A DNA stretch of 64,000 nucleotides from Rhizobium sp. WSM4643 (GCF_025152745.1 NZ_CP104040.1:3162001-3226000); one strand, 5' to 3'; counted from the first letter of the stretch, positions 26,838-37,043 are shown. The notes: generated from the sequence alone by a model not told the origin. Numbers and translations are program-made.

Positions 26838-28271
26838 TCAAGCCAGCGTGTAGGCGGTCTTGACGGTTGTGTAGAATTCGGCGGCGTACTTGCCCTGCTC
26901 GCGCGGGCCGTAGGACGAACCCTTGCGGCCGCCGAACGGCACGTGGAAATCGACGCCTGCCGTCGGCAGGTTGACCATCACCATGCCGGCCTCGGAATTG
27001 CGCTTGAAGTGCGTCGCATGTTTCAGGCTGGTCGTGGCGATGCCGGCGGAGAGCCCGAACGGCGTGTCGTTGGCGATGGCAAGCGCCTCGTCGTAATCCT
27101 TCGCCCGGATCACCGAGACCACAGGCCCGAAGATCTCCTCGCGCGAAATCCGCATCTGGTTGGTCGCCTCGGTAAACAGCGTCGGCTGCAGGTAGAAGCC
27201 GGGCGTGTCGCGCGAGATAACCTCGCCGCCGAAAGCGAGTTTGGCGCCTTCCGACTTGCCGATATCGATATAGTCGGTATCGGTCTTCAACTGCCGCTCA
27301 TCGACGACAGGGCCGATATGAGTGCCGGCCTTCAGGGCGTTGTCGACGACCAGCGTCTTCAGCTTGTCGGTGAGTGCTGCGACGAACGTGTCGTGAATGC
27401 CTTCGGTGACGATCAGCCGCGAGGAGGCGGTGCAGCGTTGGCCGGTCGAGAAGAAGCCGGAATTGGCGGCCGCCTCGACGGCGACGTTGAGATCGGCATC
27501 GTCGAGCACGACCATCGGGTTCTTGCCGCCCATTTCCAGCTGGAACTTGCGGTTATGCTCGATGGAGGCGGCGGCGACACGTCTGCCGGTGCCGGTGGAA
27601 CCGGTGAAGGTGATGCCGTGAACGTCGGGGCTTTCGAGCATGGCCTGACCGACCACCGAGCCCTTGCCCATGACGAGGTTCAGCACGCCCTTCGGCAGGC
27701 CGGCGCGGTTGAGGATATCGACGATCGCCCAGGAACAGGCGGGCACCAGTTCGGCCGGCTTGAAGACGACGGTGTTGCCGTAGCAGAGCGCCGGCGCGAT
27801 TTTCCAGGCGGGAATGGCGATCGGGAAATTCCACGGTGTGATGATGCCGATGACGCCGAGCGCCTCGCGGGTGATCTCGACGCCGATATTCGGACGAACC
27901 GACGGAAGGACCTCACCGGCCAGCCGCAGTGCCTCGCCGGCAAAGAATTCGAAGATCTGCGAAGCGCGGATCACCTCGCCCGTCGCCTCCGGCAGCGTCT
28001 TGCCTTCTTCGCGGGCAAGCAACGCACCGAGCTCGTCTTTGCGCGCCATGATCTCGTCGCCAGCCTTCTTCAGGATGACGTGGCGCTCCCAGATGCCGGA
28101 GCGCGACCAGGCCGGGAAGGCGGCCTTGGCGGCGGCAATGGCGTTTCTCGTGTCATCAGCGCTGCCGTCGGCATAGAGGCCGACGATCTCGTTCGTATCC
28201 GACGGGTTGATGTTCTTCGTCGCGTTCGAGCCGACCCATTCGCCGGCGATCAGGTTTTGATAAATGGTCAT
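26838..28271 (-). CDS. aldehyde dehydrogenase, probable alpha-ketoglutaric semialdehyde dehydrogenase
   Basis: The 477-residue NAD(P)-dependent aldehyde dehydrogenase has TPWNFP, FTGSTGTGRRVA (cofactor loop), E246 in LEMGGKNP and catalytic C280 in GQRCTASSR. Placed between gguC and arabinonate dehydratase, it most likely oxidises 2,5-dioxopentanoate to alpha-ketoglutarate, the last step of non-phosphorylative pentose breakdown. The substrate is inferred from context. Confidence 0.88.
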   Translation of the reverse strand: MTIYQNLIAGEWVGSNATKNINPSDTNEIVGLYADGSADDTRNAIAAAKAAFPAWSRSGIWERHVILKKAGDEIMARKDELGALLAREEGKTLPEATGEVIRASQIFEFFAGEALRLAGEVLPSVRPNIGVEITREALGVIGIITPWNFPIAIPAWKIAPALCYGNTVVFKPAELVPACSWAIVDILNRAGLPKGVLNLVMGKGSVVGQAMLESPDVHGITFTGSTGTGRRVAAASIEHNRKFQLEMGGKNPMVVLDDADLNVAVEAAANSGFFSTGQRCTASSRLIVTEGIHDTFVAALTDKLKTLVVDNALKAGTHIGPVVDERQLKTDTDYIDIGKSEGAKLAFGGEVISRDTPGFYLQPTLFTEATNQMRISREEIFGPVVSVIRAKDYDEALAIANDTPFGLSAGIATTSLKHATHFKRNSEAGMVMVNLPTAGVDFHVPFGGRKGSSYGPREQGKYAAEFYTTVKTAYTLA

Positions 28272-28339
28272 GGGCTCAACAAGCCTCCTCTACCGTTTAC
28301 GAGCATGATCCGACCGCCGAATGCGGCCGGGTCTTCAAA

Positions 28340-29335
28340 TCAGAGCTGCCTGACGGCGATCTCTTCCTCGGCGGCCACCTCAAGCGGATTGCGGAGCGCC
28401 AAGCCGAATTCGGCGACTTCGATCTCGAACACATCGCCCTCTTCGGTCTTGACGCCGTCGGCAAAGGAAAGGGTCGCCGTACCAAACATATGGACGTGAA
28501 CATCACCCGGAACACGGAAGAGGCCATATTTAAAATGGTGGTATTCCAGATTGGCGAAGGTGTGCGACATGTTCGCCTCACCGGACAGGAACGGCTTTTC
28601 GAAAATCACCTTGTCACCGCGCTTGATGCGCGAGGTGCCGCGAATATCCTCAGGCGCTGCGCCGACGCGGATTTCCGGGCCAAAGCTTGCCGGGCGCAGC
28701 TTCGAATGGGCGAGATAGAGATAGTTGATCCGCTCGGTAACGTGGTCGGAAAATTCGTTCGACAGTGCAAAGCCGACGCGGAACGGCGAGCCGTCCTTGG
28801 CGATCACGTAGATGCCGGCCATCTCAGGCTCTTCGCCGCCGTCGAGCGCGAAGGAAGGCGAAACCAGCGGCGCGCCGGGGGCTGCGGCTCCGTAGCCGTT
28901 ACCCTTGTAGAACCATTCGGGCTGGACGCCCTTTTCGCCGGCCTTCGGCTTGCCGTTCTCAAGGCCCATCTTGAACATCTTCATCGAGTCCGTCAGGGTT
29001 TCCTCGGCGGCTTCCGCGGTCTTCTTGTGCATGGAATCGCGCGTTGCCGCCGATCCCAAATGCGTCAGGCCGGTGCCGGTCAGATGCAGATGGGCGGCGT
29101 CGGGATGGGTGATCGGCGGCAAGAAGCGGCCTTCCGCATAGGCCTTTTCAAGATCGACGGCGTCGCCATAGCCATGCGCTTCGATGACGGAGGCAAGAGA
29201 CTTGCCGCCGTCTGCGGCCTCCATCGCCAGCGCATAGACGCTGACGGCGTTCTTGACCGACTTGGCAGCGCCGCCCGGCTCGCGAACGGCAACGACGATC
29301 TCTCCGTTTGCACCCTTGATCTGTGAAATAAGCAC
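28340..29335 (-). CDS. gguC: GguC/AraD1 family protein, FAH superfamily
   Basis: The 331-residue product is a fumarylacetoacetate-hydrolase-like protein with LTGTGLTHLGSAATRDSMH, PEMAGIYVI, GFALSNEFSDHVTE and VHVHMFGTATLSF. In Agrobacterium GguC is encoded after the GguAB transporter. AraD1 members are predicted 2-keto-3-deoxy-L-arabonate dehydratases. That activity would join arabinonate dehydratase to the semialdehyde dehydrogenase. It is a family and context prediction. Confidence 0.88.
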   Translation of the reverse strand: MLISQIKGANGEIVVAVREPGGAAKSVKNAVSVYALAMEAADGGKSLASVIEAHGYGDAVDLEKAYAEGRFLPPITHPDAAHLHLTGTGLTHLGSAATRDSMHKKTAEAAEETLTDSMKMFKMGLENGKPKAGEKGVQPEWFYKGNGYGAAAPGAPLVSPSFALDGGEEPEMAGIYVIAKDGSPFRVGFALSNEFSDHVTERINYLYLAHSKLRPASFGPEIRVGAAPEDIRGTSRIKRGDKVIFEKPFLSGEANMSHTFANLEYHHFKYGLFRVPGDVHVHMFGTATLSFADGVKTEEGDVFEIEVAEFGLALRNPLEVAAEEEIAVRQL

Positions 29336-29384
29336 GTCTTCGATCCTTCTCGTTTCGGCGAAGACAGGAAAAAGCTCCGCCTGC

Positions 29385-29404
29385 CCGGCTCCATCAGGAG
29401 CCGG
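29385..29404 (-). other. intercistronic hairpin between gguB and gguC
   Basis: CCGGCTCC and GGAGCCGG pair perfectly around ATCA. No T-run follows, so it is more likely an mRNA-stability or processing element than a terminator. Confidence 0.5.
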
Positions 29405-29454
29405 AATCCATCATTCATAGGACTGCGAATGCCTGGCTGGCGCTTAGGAAGCGC

Positions 29455-30666
29455 TCAGCCCTTGTTCTTATTGTAGACGTCGAAGAATACGGCGGCGAGG
29501 AGCACCGCGCCTTTGACCATCTGCTGCGAATCGGTGCCGAGACCGTGGATCGACATGCCGTTGTTCATGATGCCCATGATCAGAGCGCCGATAACAGCGC
29601 CGGTCACCTTGCCGACGCCGCCCTGGGCGGATGCGCCGCCGATGAAGCAGGCCGCGATCACGTCGAGTTCAAGACCGAAGCCGCCCTTGGCCGTTGCCGA
29701 GTTGAGACGCAGGGCAACGATCAGTCCGGCCAGTCCGGCAAGCAGGCCCATGTTTGCAAACGTCAGGAAGGTCAGCCGCTCGGTGTTGATACCGGAAAGC
29801 TTCGTCGCCTTCTCATTGCCGCCCATGGCGTAGATGCGGCGGCCGATCGTCGTGCGGCGGGTAATGAAGGCATAGGCAGCCACCAGAACAAGCATGACCA
29901 TCAGCACATTCGGGAAGCCGCGATAGATCGACAGCTGGTAACCGAGCACCAGAATGGCGAAGGTGACGAGGGCGTTCTGGACGAGGAAAAAGCCCAGCGG
30001 CTCGACGTCATTGCCATGCTTTTCATTCGATAGGCGTTTGCGCCATGCCAGGTAGAAGAGGGTTACGGCGCCGACAACGGTCAGAATGATCGAGGTCGAG
30101 TTGATGCCGCCCATATCGAAAGCGTTCGGCAGGAAGCCGATGCTGATCAACTGGAAAGCCGGCGGGAAAGGACCGATGCTGGTGCCGGTCCCCGATGCCG
30201 TCATCACGAACAGCGTCAGGCCGCGGAAGACCAGCATGCCGGCCAGTGTGACGATGAAGGACGGGATCTTGTGATAAGCGACGAAATAGCCCTGGACGCC
30301 GCCGACAAGCGCGCCCATGGCAAGGCAGATAATACCCGCCAGGACATAATTGGTGTGCCATTGCACCGTCATCACGCCGGCGATGGCGCCGATGAAGCCG
30401 ACCACCGAGCCGACGGAAAGATCGATATGGCCAGCGACGATCACCAGCAGCATGCCGAGCGCCATGATGACGATGAACGAGTTCTGCAGAATGATGTTTG
30501 TCAGGTTGAGCGGCCTGAAGAGAACGCCACCGGTCGAGAACTGGAAGAACACCATGATCGCGATGAGGGCGATAAACATGCCGTATTCGCGGATGTTGCC
30601 GCGAACGTAGTCTCCGACCGAGACGACACGCCCCTGCTCAGCGATGGGTTGATTGATCGGCGTCAT
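29455..30666 (-). CDS. gguB: multiple-monosaccharide ABC transporter permease
   Basis: The 403-residue membrane protein has about ten hydrophobic segments. BPD_transp_2 landmarks are [44 protein letters not shown] and [15 protein letters not shown]. The start overlaps the gguA stop (ATGA). It forms the channel of the ChvE-dependent importer for arabinose, galactose, xylose and related sugars. Confidence 0.93.
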   Translation of the reverse strand: MTPINQPIAEQGRVVSVGDYVRGNIREYGMFIALIAIMVFFQFSTGGVLFRPLNLTNIILQNSFIVIMALGMLLVIVAGHIDLSVGSVVGFIGAIAGVMTVQWHTNYVLAGIICLAMGALVGGVQGYFVAYHKIPSFIVTLAGMLVFRGLTLFVMTASGTGTSIGPFPPAFQLISIGFLPNAFDMGGINSTSIILTVVGAVTLFYLAWRKRLSNEKHGNDVEPLGFFLVQNALVTFAILVLGYQLSIYRGFPNVLMVMLVLVAAYAFITRRTTIGRRIYAMGGNEKATKLSGINTERLTFLTFANMGLLAGLAGLIVALRLNSATAKGGFGLELDVIAACFIGGASAQGGVGKVTGAVIGALIMGIMNNGMSIHGLGTDSQQMVKGAVLLAAVFFDVYNKNKG

Positions 30667-32201
30667 TGTTTCTTCTCCCCTGAGCGCATGATAGCGCGCA
30701 TGATGGTTTCCTGGCTTGCTTCTCCCTTCGGCAGTTCTGCGACGATGCGTCCTTCGTTCATCACGTAGATGCGGTCACACGTTCCGAGCAGCTCGGGCAT
30801 TTCCGACGAGATCATCAGAACGCCCTTTCCATCGGCGGCAAGCTGGTTGATGATAGTATAAATTTCATATTTTGCGCCAACATCGATGCCGCGCGTCGGC
30901 TCGTCGAGGATCAAAATATCCGGATCGGAGAACAGCCACTTCGACAGCACCACCTTCTGCTGGTTGCCGCCGGAAAGATTGACCGCCTCCTGGAAGATGC
31001 TGGAGGAACGGATGCGCAACTTCGACCGATAGTCGGTCGCAACCCTGGATTCCTTGACGCTGTCGATAACGGACGCATTCGACACCGCCTTCAAATTGAC
31101 GAGCGTCGTGTTGTGCAGGATCGTATCATTGAGAACGAGGCCAAGCTGCTTGCGGTCTTCGGTAACGTAGGCGAGACCCGCGTCGATCGCCCTGCGCACG
31201 GTGCTGACGTCGACCGGCTTGCCGTGCATCAGCGCCTCGCCCGAAACCTTGTGGCCATAGGCCTTGCCGAACAGGCTCATGGCGAATTCGGTGCGCCCCG
31301 CCCCCATCAGACCAGCGATACCAACGACTTCGCCCTTGCGGACTGTGATGTTGATATTGTGCAGGACCTGACGGTCGCGGTGCTGCTGGTGATAGGCGTT
31401 CCAGTTCTTGACTTCGAGAATGGTTTCGCCGATCGGCACCGAACGCGGAGGGTAGCGGTCCTCGAGATCGCGACCGACCATGTTGCGAATGATGATGTCT
31501 TCGCTGATCTCGTCCGCGTGACAGTCGAGCGTCTTGACCGTCATGCCGTCGCGCAGGACCGTGATCTGGTCGGCCACCTTGCGGATCTCGTTCAGCTTAT
31601 GGGAAATGATGATCGAAGTGATGCCCTGCTTGCGGAACTCCATGAGCAGAGTGAGCAGCGCGTCGGAATCGCGTTCATTGAGCGAAGCGGTCGGCTCGTC
31701 CAGGATGAGCAGCTTGACGCTCTTCGACAGCGCCTTGGCGATCTCGACGAGCTGCTGCTTGCCGACGCCGATGTCGGTCACCAGCGTGTTCGGAGATTCG
31801 GACAGGCCTACTTTCTTCAGCAGTTGCTTGGTGCGGTTGAATGTCTCGTCCCAGCTGATGACGCCGCTCTTGGCATTCTCGTTGCCGAGGAAGATGTTTT
31901 CGCCGATCGACAGCAACGGCACGAGCGCCAGTTCCTGGTGAATGATGACGATGCCGATTTCTTCTGAGTCCTTCAGGACCTTGAAGTTGCGCGTCTCGCC
32001 TTCGTAGACGATGTCGCCTTCATAGCTTCCTGTGGGATAGACGCCTGATAGCACTTTCATCAGGGTCGATTTGCCGGCCCCGTTTTCGCCCACCAATGCG
32101 TGGATTTCACCCTGGCGAACCTTGAGGTTCACATTCTCCAGCGCCTTGACGCCCGGGAACGTCTTGGTGATGCTCCGCATTTCGAGGATGGTATTGTCCA
32201 T
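30663..32201 (-). CDS. gguA: multiple-monosaccharide ABC transporter ATP-binding protein
   Basis: The 512-residue product has two fused ATPase domains. The first has Walker [10 protein letters not shown] and DEPTA. The second has the degenerate Walker A LMGAGRTE usual for this family, then LSGGNQQKV and [10 protein letters not shown]. The start at ATG 32201 ([15 protein letters not shown]) matches the family; a frame extension to 32231 does not. It powers import with GguB. Confidence 0.93.
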   Translation of the reverse strand: MDNTILEMRSITKTFPGVKALENVNLKVRQGEIHALVGENGAGKSTLMKVLSGVYPTGSYEGDIVYEGETRNFKVLKDSEEIGIVIIHQELALVPLLSIGENIFLGNENAKSGVISWDETFNRTKQLLKKVGLSESPNTLVTDIGVGKQQLVEIAKALSKSVKLLILDEPTASLNERDSDALLTLLMEFRKQGITSIIISHKLNEIRKVADQITVLRDGMTVKTLDCHADEISEDIIIRNMVGRDLEDRYPPRSVPIGETILEVKNWNAYHQQHRDRQVLHNINITVRKGEVVGIAGLMGAGRTEFAMSLFGKAYGHKVSGEALMHGKPVDVSTVRRAIDAGLAYVTEDRKQLGLVLNDTILHNTTLVNLKAVSNASVIDSVKESRVATDYRSKLRIRSSSIFQEAVNLSGGNQQKVVLSKWLFSDPDILILDEPTRGIDVGAKYEIYTIINQLAADGKGVLMISSEMPELLGTCDRIYVMNEGRIVAELPKGEASQETIMRAIMRSGEKKQ

Positions 32202-32256
32202 AGTCAAAGTTCCAGCGCCGACAGCCGTCAAGCGGCTGGGCGATCATAAAATCGAA

Positions 32257-32286
32257 GACCGGAACCCGCAAGCGCGGGTTCCGGTC
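32257..32286 (-). other. strong hairpin between chvE and gguA
   Basis: GACCGGAACCCGC and GCGGGTTCCGGTC pair perfectly (13 bases) around AAGC, 7 bases after the chvE stop. The following ATTTTAT is only a weak T-run. Such hairpins often keep binding-protein mRNA more abundant than the transporter mRNA by partial termination or stabilisation. Confidence 0.6.
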
Positions 32287-32293
32287 CTTCTCA

Positions 32294-33358
32294 TTACTTC
32301 AGCTTGTCTTCAGAGTAGTAACCGCTGTCGACGAGGATCTGCTTGTAGTTGGTCTTGTCGACGGCAACCGGCTTCAGCAGATAGGACGGGACGACCTTGA
32401 CGCCGTTGTCGTAGGTCTTCGTGTCGTTGACCTCAGGCTCCTTGCCGGACATGACGGCGTCGACCATGGCAACAGTGACCTTGGCGAGTTCGCGGGTGTC
32501 CTTGAAGATCGTCGAGTGCTGTTCGCCAGCGATGATCGACTTGACCGACGGGATTTCAGCGTCCTGACCGGTGACGATCGGGAGCGGCTGAGCCGCAGTA
32601 CCGTAACCAACGCCCTTCAGCGAGGAGATGATACCGATGGACAGACCGTCGTAAGGAGACAGAACGGCATCGACCTTGGCGTCGGTGTAGTTGGCCGAGA
32701 GCAGGTTGTCCATGCGGGCCTGGGCCGTTGCCGGATCCCAACGCAGCGTGCCGACCTTGTCCATGCCGGTCTGGCCGGACTTCACGACGAGCTTGCCGCT
32801 GTCGATGTAGGGCTGCAGGACGGACATTGCGCCATCATAGAAGAAGAAGGCGTTGTTGTCGTCCGGCGAGCCGCCGAACAGTTCGATGTTGAACGGGCCC
32901 TTGCCATCCTTGAGGCCGAGGCCGTCAACGATGGAGCCGGCCTGCAGAACGCCGACCTGGAAGTTGTCGAAAGTGGCGTAGTAGTCGACGTTGCCCGAAT
33001 CGCGGATCAGGCGGTCGTAAGCGATGACCTTGATGCCGGCGTCATGTGCCTTCTGGAGAACGTCGGAAAGCGTCGTGCCGTCGATCGAAGCAATGACGAG
33101 AACCTTGGCACCCTTGGTGACCATGTTTTCGATCTGCGAAAGCTGGTTCGGAATGTCGTCGTCGCCATACTGCAGGTCAGTGCCGTAACCGGCAGCCTGC
33201 AGTTGCTTGACGATGTTGTTGCCGTCATCGATCCAGCGGGCAGAAGCCTTGGTCGGCATCGCAATACCGACGGTGCCCTTATCCGCGGCCAGAGCCGGTG
33301 CAACGAACGAAGCGACGCCGAAGGCAGCCGCAGCCATCAATGAGATAATGGATTTCAT
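32294..33358 (-). CDS. chvE: periplasmic multiple-sugar-binding protein ChvE
   Basis: The 354-residue product has a signal peptide cut after APALAA and a periplasmic sugar-binding fold: [34 protein letters not shown] and [17 protein letters not shown]. It closely matches Agrobacterium ChvE, which binds aldoses for uptake and for VirA signalling. It is the first gene of the chvE-gguAB-gguC operon, divergent from gbpR. A VirA role is not implied here. Confidence 0.94.
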   Translation of the reverse strand: MKSIISLMAAAAFGVASFVAPALAADKGTVGIAMPTKASARWIDDGNNIVKQLQAAGYGTDLQYGDDDIPNQLSQIENMVTKGAKVLVIASIDGTTLSDVLQKAHDAGIKVIAYDRLIRDSGNVDYYATFDNFQVGVLQAGSIVDGLGLKDGKGPFNIELFGGSPDDNNAFFFYDGAMSVLQPYIDSGKLVVKSGQTGMDKVGTLRWDPATAQARMDNLLSANYTDAKVDAVLSPYDGLSIGIISSLKGVGYGTAAQPLPIVTGQDAEIPSVKSIIAGEQHSTIFKDTRELAKVTVAMVDAVMSGKEPEVNDTKTYDNGVKVVPSYLLKPVAVDKTNYKQILVDSGYYSEDKLK

Positions 33359-33563
33359 TTCTCTCTCCCTTGTTAATAAGCAGCGGACGAAAAATCGCCC
33401 GCCCCGAAACTGTGGCAGGTTCCGTATTGGATAGTTACTTCAGATGGTGAGAAACGAAGTAGGTCTCCTCCACGATCTCACACGTGTTGAGTGCCAACCA
33501 GCACACGGCGGCAAACTGGTATGGATTCCTATAACTGTCAAATAGAATAAGTGCTAACGTGCA

Positions 33564-33585
33564 TAACAATTTTGGTATATCGTTA
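33564..33585. promoter_or_regulatory. inverted repeat in the chvE-gbpR divergent promoter
   Basis: TAAC, fourteen bases, GTTA lies 44 bases upstream of the gbpR ATG in the 270-base divergent region. It is AT-rich and has the general shape of a LysR-type site. GbpR is known in Agrobacterium to control chvE; that this is its site is inference. Confidence 0.4.
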
Positions 33586-33628
33586 AAAAGTATTACTTTT
33601 GATGGAGCGCAGCGAGGAGGCTGCAACC

Positions 33629-34633
33629 ATGACGGCTATTTCTGAGCCATTTTTGATGGATCACGTCGATATCCACAGCGATAATTTCGGCGATGACGGC
33701 CTTTTGCGTGCAGGACTTAAGCTGAATCACCTGCGCATGATCATCGCAATCGAAGATAGTGGACAGATTTCCGCAGCTGCGGAAGTCCTGAACATTTCGC
33801 AGCCTGCCGCGTCGCGCATGTTGTCCGAAATGGAATCGATCACCAAGACGTCGCTCTATGAGCGCGTGGCCCGCGGCGTCGTGCTGACGACCTTCGGCGC
33901 AGCGCTTGCCCGAAGGGCTCGGAAGATCCTTCTGGAGCTGCGCGAGGCGAGCCGCGAGATCGGGGAATTGAAAAGCGGCAAGGGCGGGTCGGTCTTCATC
34001 GGCGCAGTGACCGCACCGGCCATGAGCCTCGTCGTGCCGGCAATCAACAAGGTGCGCAAAGCCTATCCCGGCATTGAGATCAACATCCAGGTGGAGACGA
34101 GCAACGTGCTTGCCCGCGAACTGCTCGCCGCCCGCCACGACTTCATCATCGGTCGCATTCCCGATGATCTCAACCCGCGCCTGTTCGAGGTGACGGAGAT
34201 CGGTATCGAGCGCGCCTGCCTGATCGTGCGCAGCCGCCATCCGCTCATGAAGCAGAAGACGAGCAGCCTCTCCGACGTCAGGGACTACGACTGGGTGTTC
34301 CAGCCGCCGGGCACGCTGCTGCGCCGCACGATCGAGGACGTTTTCCTGTCGCGTGGCGTGGCGCTGCCCGAAAACATCGTCAACACCTCCTCGCTGCTTC
34401 TGACCTGTGCCATCATCTGCGAAACCGATGCGATCGCTCCCGTTGCCGTCGACGTCGCCCAGTTCCTTGCCAGCCAGGGCTCGAATGCCTCTGATGTGCG
34501 CATGCTGCCGATCGATTTCGACATCAACGTCAAACCCTACAGCATGATCACGGCCAGGGAACGGGCGCTGCCACCGAGTGCGCGGCTGCTCTACGACATC
34601 ATCCTCGAGGAGAGCCACAAGCAGGCCGGCTGA
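33629..34633 (+). CDS. gbpR: LysR-family regulator GbpR
   Basis: The 334-residue product has an N-terminal winged helix-turn-helix (LRMIIAIEDSGQISAAAEVL, then SQPAASRMLSEME) and a LysR effector domain. The best start is ATG 33629 with AGGAGG 8 bases upstream; TTG 33599 in the same frame lacks such a site. By analogy with Agrobacterium GbpR it regulates chvE in response to sugars such as galactose and arabinose. Confidence 0.9.
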   Translation: MTAISEPFLMDHVDIHSDNFGDDGLLRAGLKLNHLRMIIAIEDSGQISAAAEVLNISQPAASRMLSEMESITKTSLYERVARGVVLTTFGAALARRARKILLELREASREIGELKSGKGGSVFIGAVTAPAMSLVVPAINKVRKAYPGIEINIQVETSNVLARELLAARHDFIIGRIPDDLNPRLFEVTEIGIERACLIVRSRHPLMKQKTSSLSDVRDYDWVFQPPGTLLRRTIEDVFLSRGVALPENIVNTSSLLLTCAIICETDAIAPVAVDVAQFLASQGSNASDVRMLPIDFDINVKPYSMITARERALPPSARLLYDIILEESHKQAG

Positions 34634-34674
34634 CGACAGCCGCAAGCCCTGCGCCATCTTGCTCTCTTTTAATG

Positions 34675-34781
34675 CGCCTGGAGCAATTCCAGCAAAACTG
34701 TGCAGCGGTTTTAACGTCCGGAATTGCGCGAACAAAAAGATAGAGCATTTCCGTGATTCGAAGAAAAAACGGAGATGCTCT
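34675..34781. repeat. RIME-related intergenic element, copy C
   Basis: This is a different variant from copies A and B. One imperfect palindrome carries GGAGCAATTCCAG, GCAAAACTGTGCAGCGGTTT and CCGGAATTGCGCG. It is followed by AGAGCATTTCCGTG paired with ACGGAGATGCTCT. It lies between gbpR and the J-like gene. Confidence 0.65.
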
Positions 34782-34794
34782 CAAGGAAGGCGGG

Positions 34795-35262
34795 ATGCTG
34801 TTCGGACAGTCGGTATTTCAATCAGTCCTCGAGCGGCTGATGGCGGAGGATGAGACGACCGAAGACGCCGAAGCCCCGGCGGCCCATCGTGTCTCCGGTC
34901 TCGGCACCGGGCTTGCCTTCGATGTGATGGCGGGCGTCTCAGTCGCCTCGCAATGCGTCGGCCAAGCCTATTTCGACAATCTGGATTTCGATGCCGCTGG
35001 GGTCGTGGAGAAACCAGCGCCTGCGCCTCCACCCGAACCCGTCATGCCGGATCATCTCGTCCGCACGACTCCGCAGGAGGTTGCCGAAGAACTGGCGATC
35101 TCCGCCGCCGATACGCTGCTGACACTCCGCGAGAAGCGCCGCGCCTTCGCGCGCGCCAATCATCCCGATGGCGTAGAATTGCCCTTCCGTGACAACGCGA
35201 CGAAGCGCATGATGCTGGCCAATCTGCTGATCGACGAAGCGCTGCGGCGGTTGAGCCGCTGA
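34795..35262 (+). CDS. small protein with a C-terminal J-like domain
   Basis: The 155-residue product starts at ATG 34795 behind AAGGCGGG. The first ~75 residues are unassigned, followed by a Pro-rich linker (EKPAPAPPPEP). The C-terminal part has LREKRRAFARANHPD with the HPD tripeptide at 123-125, then helical KRMMLANLLIDEALRRL, like DnaJ helices II and III. It may recruit an Hsp70. There is no Hsp70 gene nearby. The stop abuts the stop of the opposing gene. Confidence 0.7.
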   Translation: MLFGQSVFQSVLERLMAEDETTEDAEAPAAHRVSGLGTGLAFDVMAGVSVASQCVGQAYFDNLDFDAAGVVEKPAPAPPPEPVMPDHLVRTTPQEVAEELAISAADTLLTLREKRRAFARANHPDGVELPFRDNATKRMMLANLLIDEALRRLSR

Positions 35263-35544
35263 CTATTCCGTCTGCCCCTCCTTCGAAAGTTTTTCAGCGG
35301 CCGCCGCGGGTTCGCCTTCGTCCTCGGCGTCAGGCTGCACGGGCCGCTCGATGGCAGGAGGCTGCGGATTGAAGGTCCAGAACAGCATATAGAAGGAATA
35401 GGCGCCTGCCCCCCCGGCCAGCACCGCCCAGAACGGATCGCCGGTGACAAGTTCGACCACGGCCCAGCCGAAGCAGACGGCAACGATGGCAATCCGCACC
35501 CAGAGGCGCCGATATGCCGGATGATTCGGATCGATGAGTTTCAT
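35263..35544 (-). CDS. small membrane protein
   Basis: The 93-residue product starts MKLIDPNHPAYRRLWVRIAI. It has two hydrophobic segments (about 14-32 and 36-58) and an acidic, Pro/Ala-rich C-terminal tail. The family looks like the small inner-membrane proteins common in Rhizobium. The function is unknown. It is convergent with and directly abuts the J-like gene. Confidence 0.7.
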   Translation of the reverse strand: MKLIDPNHPAYRRLWVRIAIVAVCFGWAVVELVTGDPFWAVLAGGAGAYSFYMLFWTFNPQPPAIERPVQPDAEDEGEPAAAAEKLSKEGQTE

Positions 35545-35600
35545 TCCTGCCCCGCGGTCGCATTTGTCGCACGGCCGTCGGCCCGTGCCGCGATTGTCTC

Positions 35601-35715
35601 TAGAGCATGATGCCGAAAAGTGTAAGCGGTTTTCGGATGACGTCATGCTCTAACTATATAATGCAGGACAGGATTCAGATTTTAGGCCGACCGGCCTAAA
35701 ATCATTCTGTTCTAG
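35601..35715. repeat. RIME-like intergenic palindromic element, copy B
   Basis: This holds the same two palindromes as copy A but in the opposite order and orientation: AGAGCATGATG/CGTCATGCTCT first, then ATTTTAGGCC/GGCCTAAAAT within ACAGGATT and CTGTTCTAG ends. Confidence 0.8.
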
Positions 35716-35970
35716 GGCCTTTCCTGGTCAGATTAAAGTATTCTCTTGGCTGAAGGGCCGGGCATCTTTCCGCCAGGATCAGAGGCGACCGGCTCCGCAC
35801 TGACCAAAATCTGCTCCGGCAGAACACTTCAGTCCGACTGGGACAGGCTCTGGTTCGAATCTTGCAAATGTGAAAGATCCGCGGGCTTGACGTGGTTCAC
35901 AGAAGATGGAATGAAAATTCCAGAATTTTGACAATTCGGTTTATTTGTTCCGAATTCAAGGGAGGTTAAA

Positions 35971-36963
35971 ATGACAGTGAGATTTGGTCTTCTCGGCGCC
36001 GGCCGCATTGGCAAGGTCCATGCAAAAGCCGTCAGCGGCGACGCCAATGCGACGCTCGTCGCGGTCGCAGACGCCTTTCCGCAGACTGCCGAAGCAATCG
36101 CCTCCGCCTATGGCTGCGAGGTCCGCGCCATCGACGCGATCGAGGCAGCCAAGGATATAGACGCCGTCGTCATCTGCACGCCGACGGATACACATGCCGA
36201 CCTGATCGAGCGTTTCGCCCGCGCCGGGAAGGCGATCTTCTGCGAAAAGCCGATCGATCTCGACGTTGCCCGCGTCAAGGCCTGCATCAAGGTAGTGGAA
36301 GAGACCGGCGCCAAGCTGATGGTCGGCTTCAACCGCCGTTTCGACCCACATTTCATGGCGGTGCGCAAAGTCATCGACGAAGGCAAGATCGGCGATGTCG
36401 AGATGGTGACGATCACCTCGCGCGACCCCGGCGCCCCGCCGGTCGACTATATCAAGCGCTCCGGCGGTATCTTCCGCGACATGACGATCCACGATTTCGA
36501 CATGGCTCGCTTCCTGCTCGGCGAAGAACCGGTGTCGGTTTTCGCGACCGCTGCAGTTCTCGTCGACAAGGCGATCGGCGAAGCCGGTGACTATGACAGC
36601 GTCTCGGTGATCCTGCAGACGAAATCCGGCAAGCAGGCCGTCATATCCAACTCCCGCCGCGCCACCTATGGCTACGACCAGCGCATCGAAGCACATGGCT
36701 CCAAGGGCCTGGTCTCGGCCGAAAACCAGCGCCCGGTCTCCATCGAAGTCGCAAACGGCGACGGCTATACCCGCCCGCCGCTGCACGATTTCTTCATGAC
36801 CCGCTATACCGAAGCCTATGCCAACGAGATCGCCAGCTTCATCGCCGCGATCGAGAAGGGCTCCAAGATCTCTCCATCAGGCGCCGATGGTCTCGCAGCG
36901 CTGGCACTCGCCGATGCCGCGGTTCAGTCCGTCAAGGAAGGCAAGCTCATCAAGATCGGCTGA
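35971..36963 (+). CDS. iolG: inositol 2-dehydrogenase, Gfo/Idh/MocA family
   Basis: The 330-residue product has the NAD motif GLLGAGRIGKVHA, CEKPIDLD with the catalytic Lys, and MTIHDFDMARFLLGEE with the catalytic Asp/His pair. It fits rhizobial IdhA/IolG, which oxidises myo-inositol to scyllo-inosose. GGGAGGTTAAA precedes the ATG. A strong terminator hairpin follows, so it appears to be a single-gene unit. Confidence 0.88.
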   Translation: MTVRFGLLGAGRIGKVHAKAVSGDANATLVAVADAFPQTAEAIASAYGCEVRAIDAIEAAKDIDAVVICTPTDTHADLIERFARAGKAIFCEKPIDLDVARVKACIKVVEETGAKLMVGFNRRFDPHFMAVRKVIDEGKIGDVEMVTITSRDPGAPPVDYIKRSGGIFRDMTIHDFDMARFLLGEEPVSVFATAAVLVDKAIGEAGDYDSVSVILQTKSGKQAVISNSRRATYGYDQRIEAHGSKGLVSAENQRPVSIEVANGDGYTRPPLHDFFMTRYTEAYANEIASFIAAIEKGSKISPSGADGLAALALADAAVQSVKEGKLIKIG

Positions 36964-36995
36964 CGGCCCTCTCCCGGCCGGACGCCATGCATGAG

Positions 36996-37019
36996 ATGGC
37001 CGGGCGCACGCCCGGCCAT
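36996..37019 (+). terminator. terminator-like hairpin after iolG
   Basis: ATGGCCGGGC and GCCCGGCCAT pair perfectly around GCAC, 32 bases after the iolG stop. GTTTT follows a few bases later. Confidence 0.65.
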
Positions 37020-37043
37020 TTCGCGTTTTGCAGATATTCAAAG

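Noticed and set aside
26775..28499. A 574-codon plus-strand open frame
   Set aside because: It is antisense to the aldehyde dehydrogenase with complete catalytic motifs.
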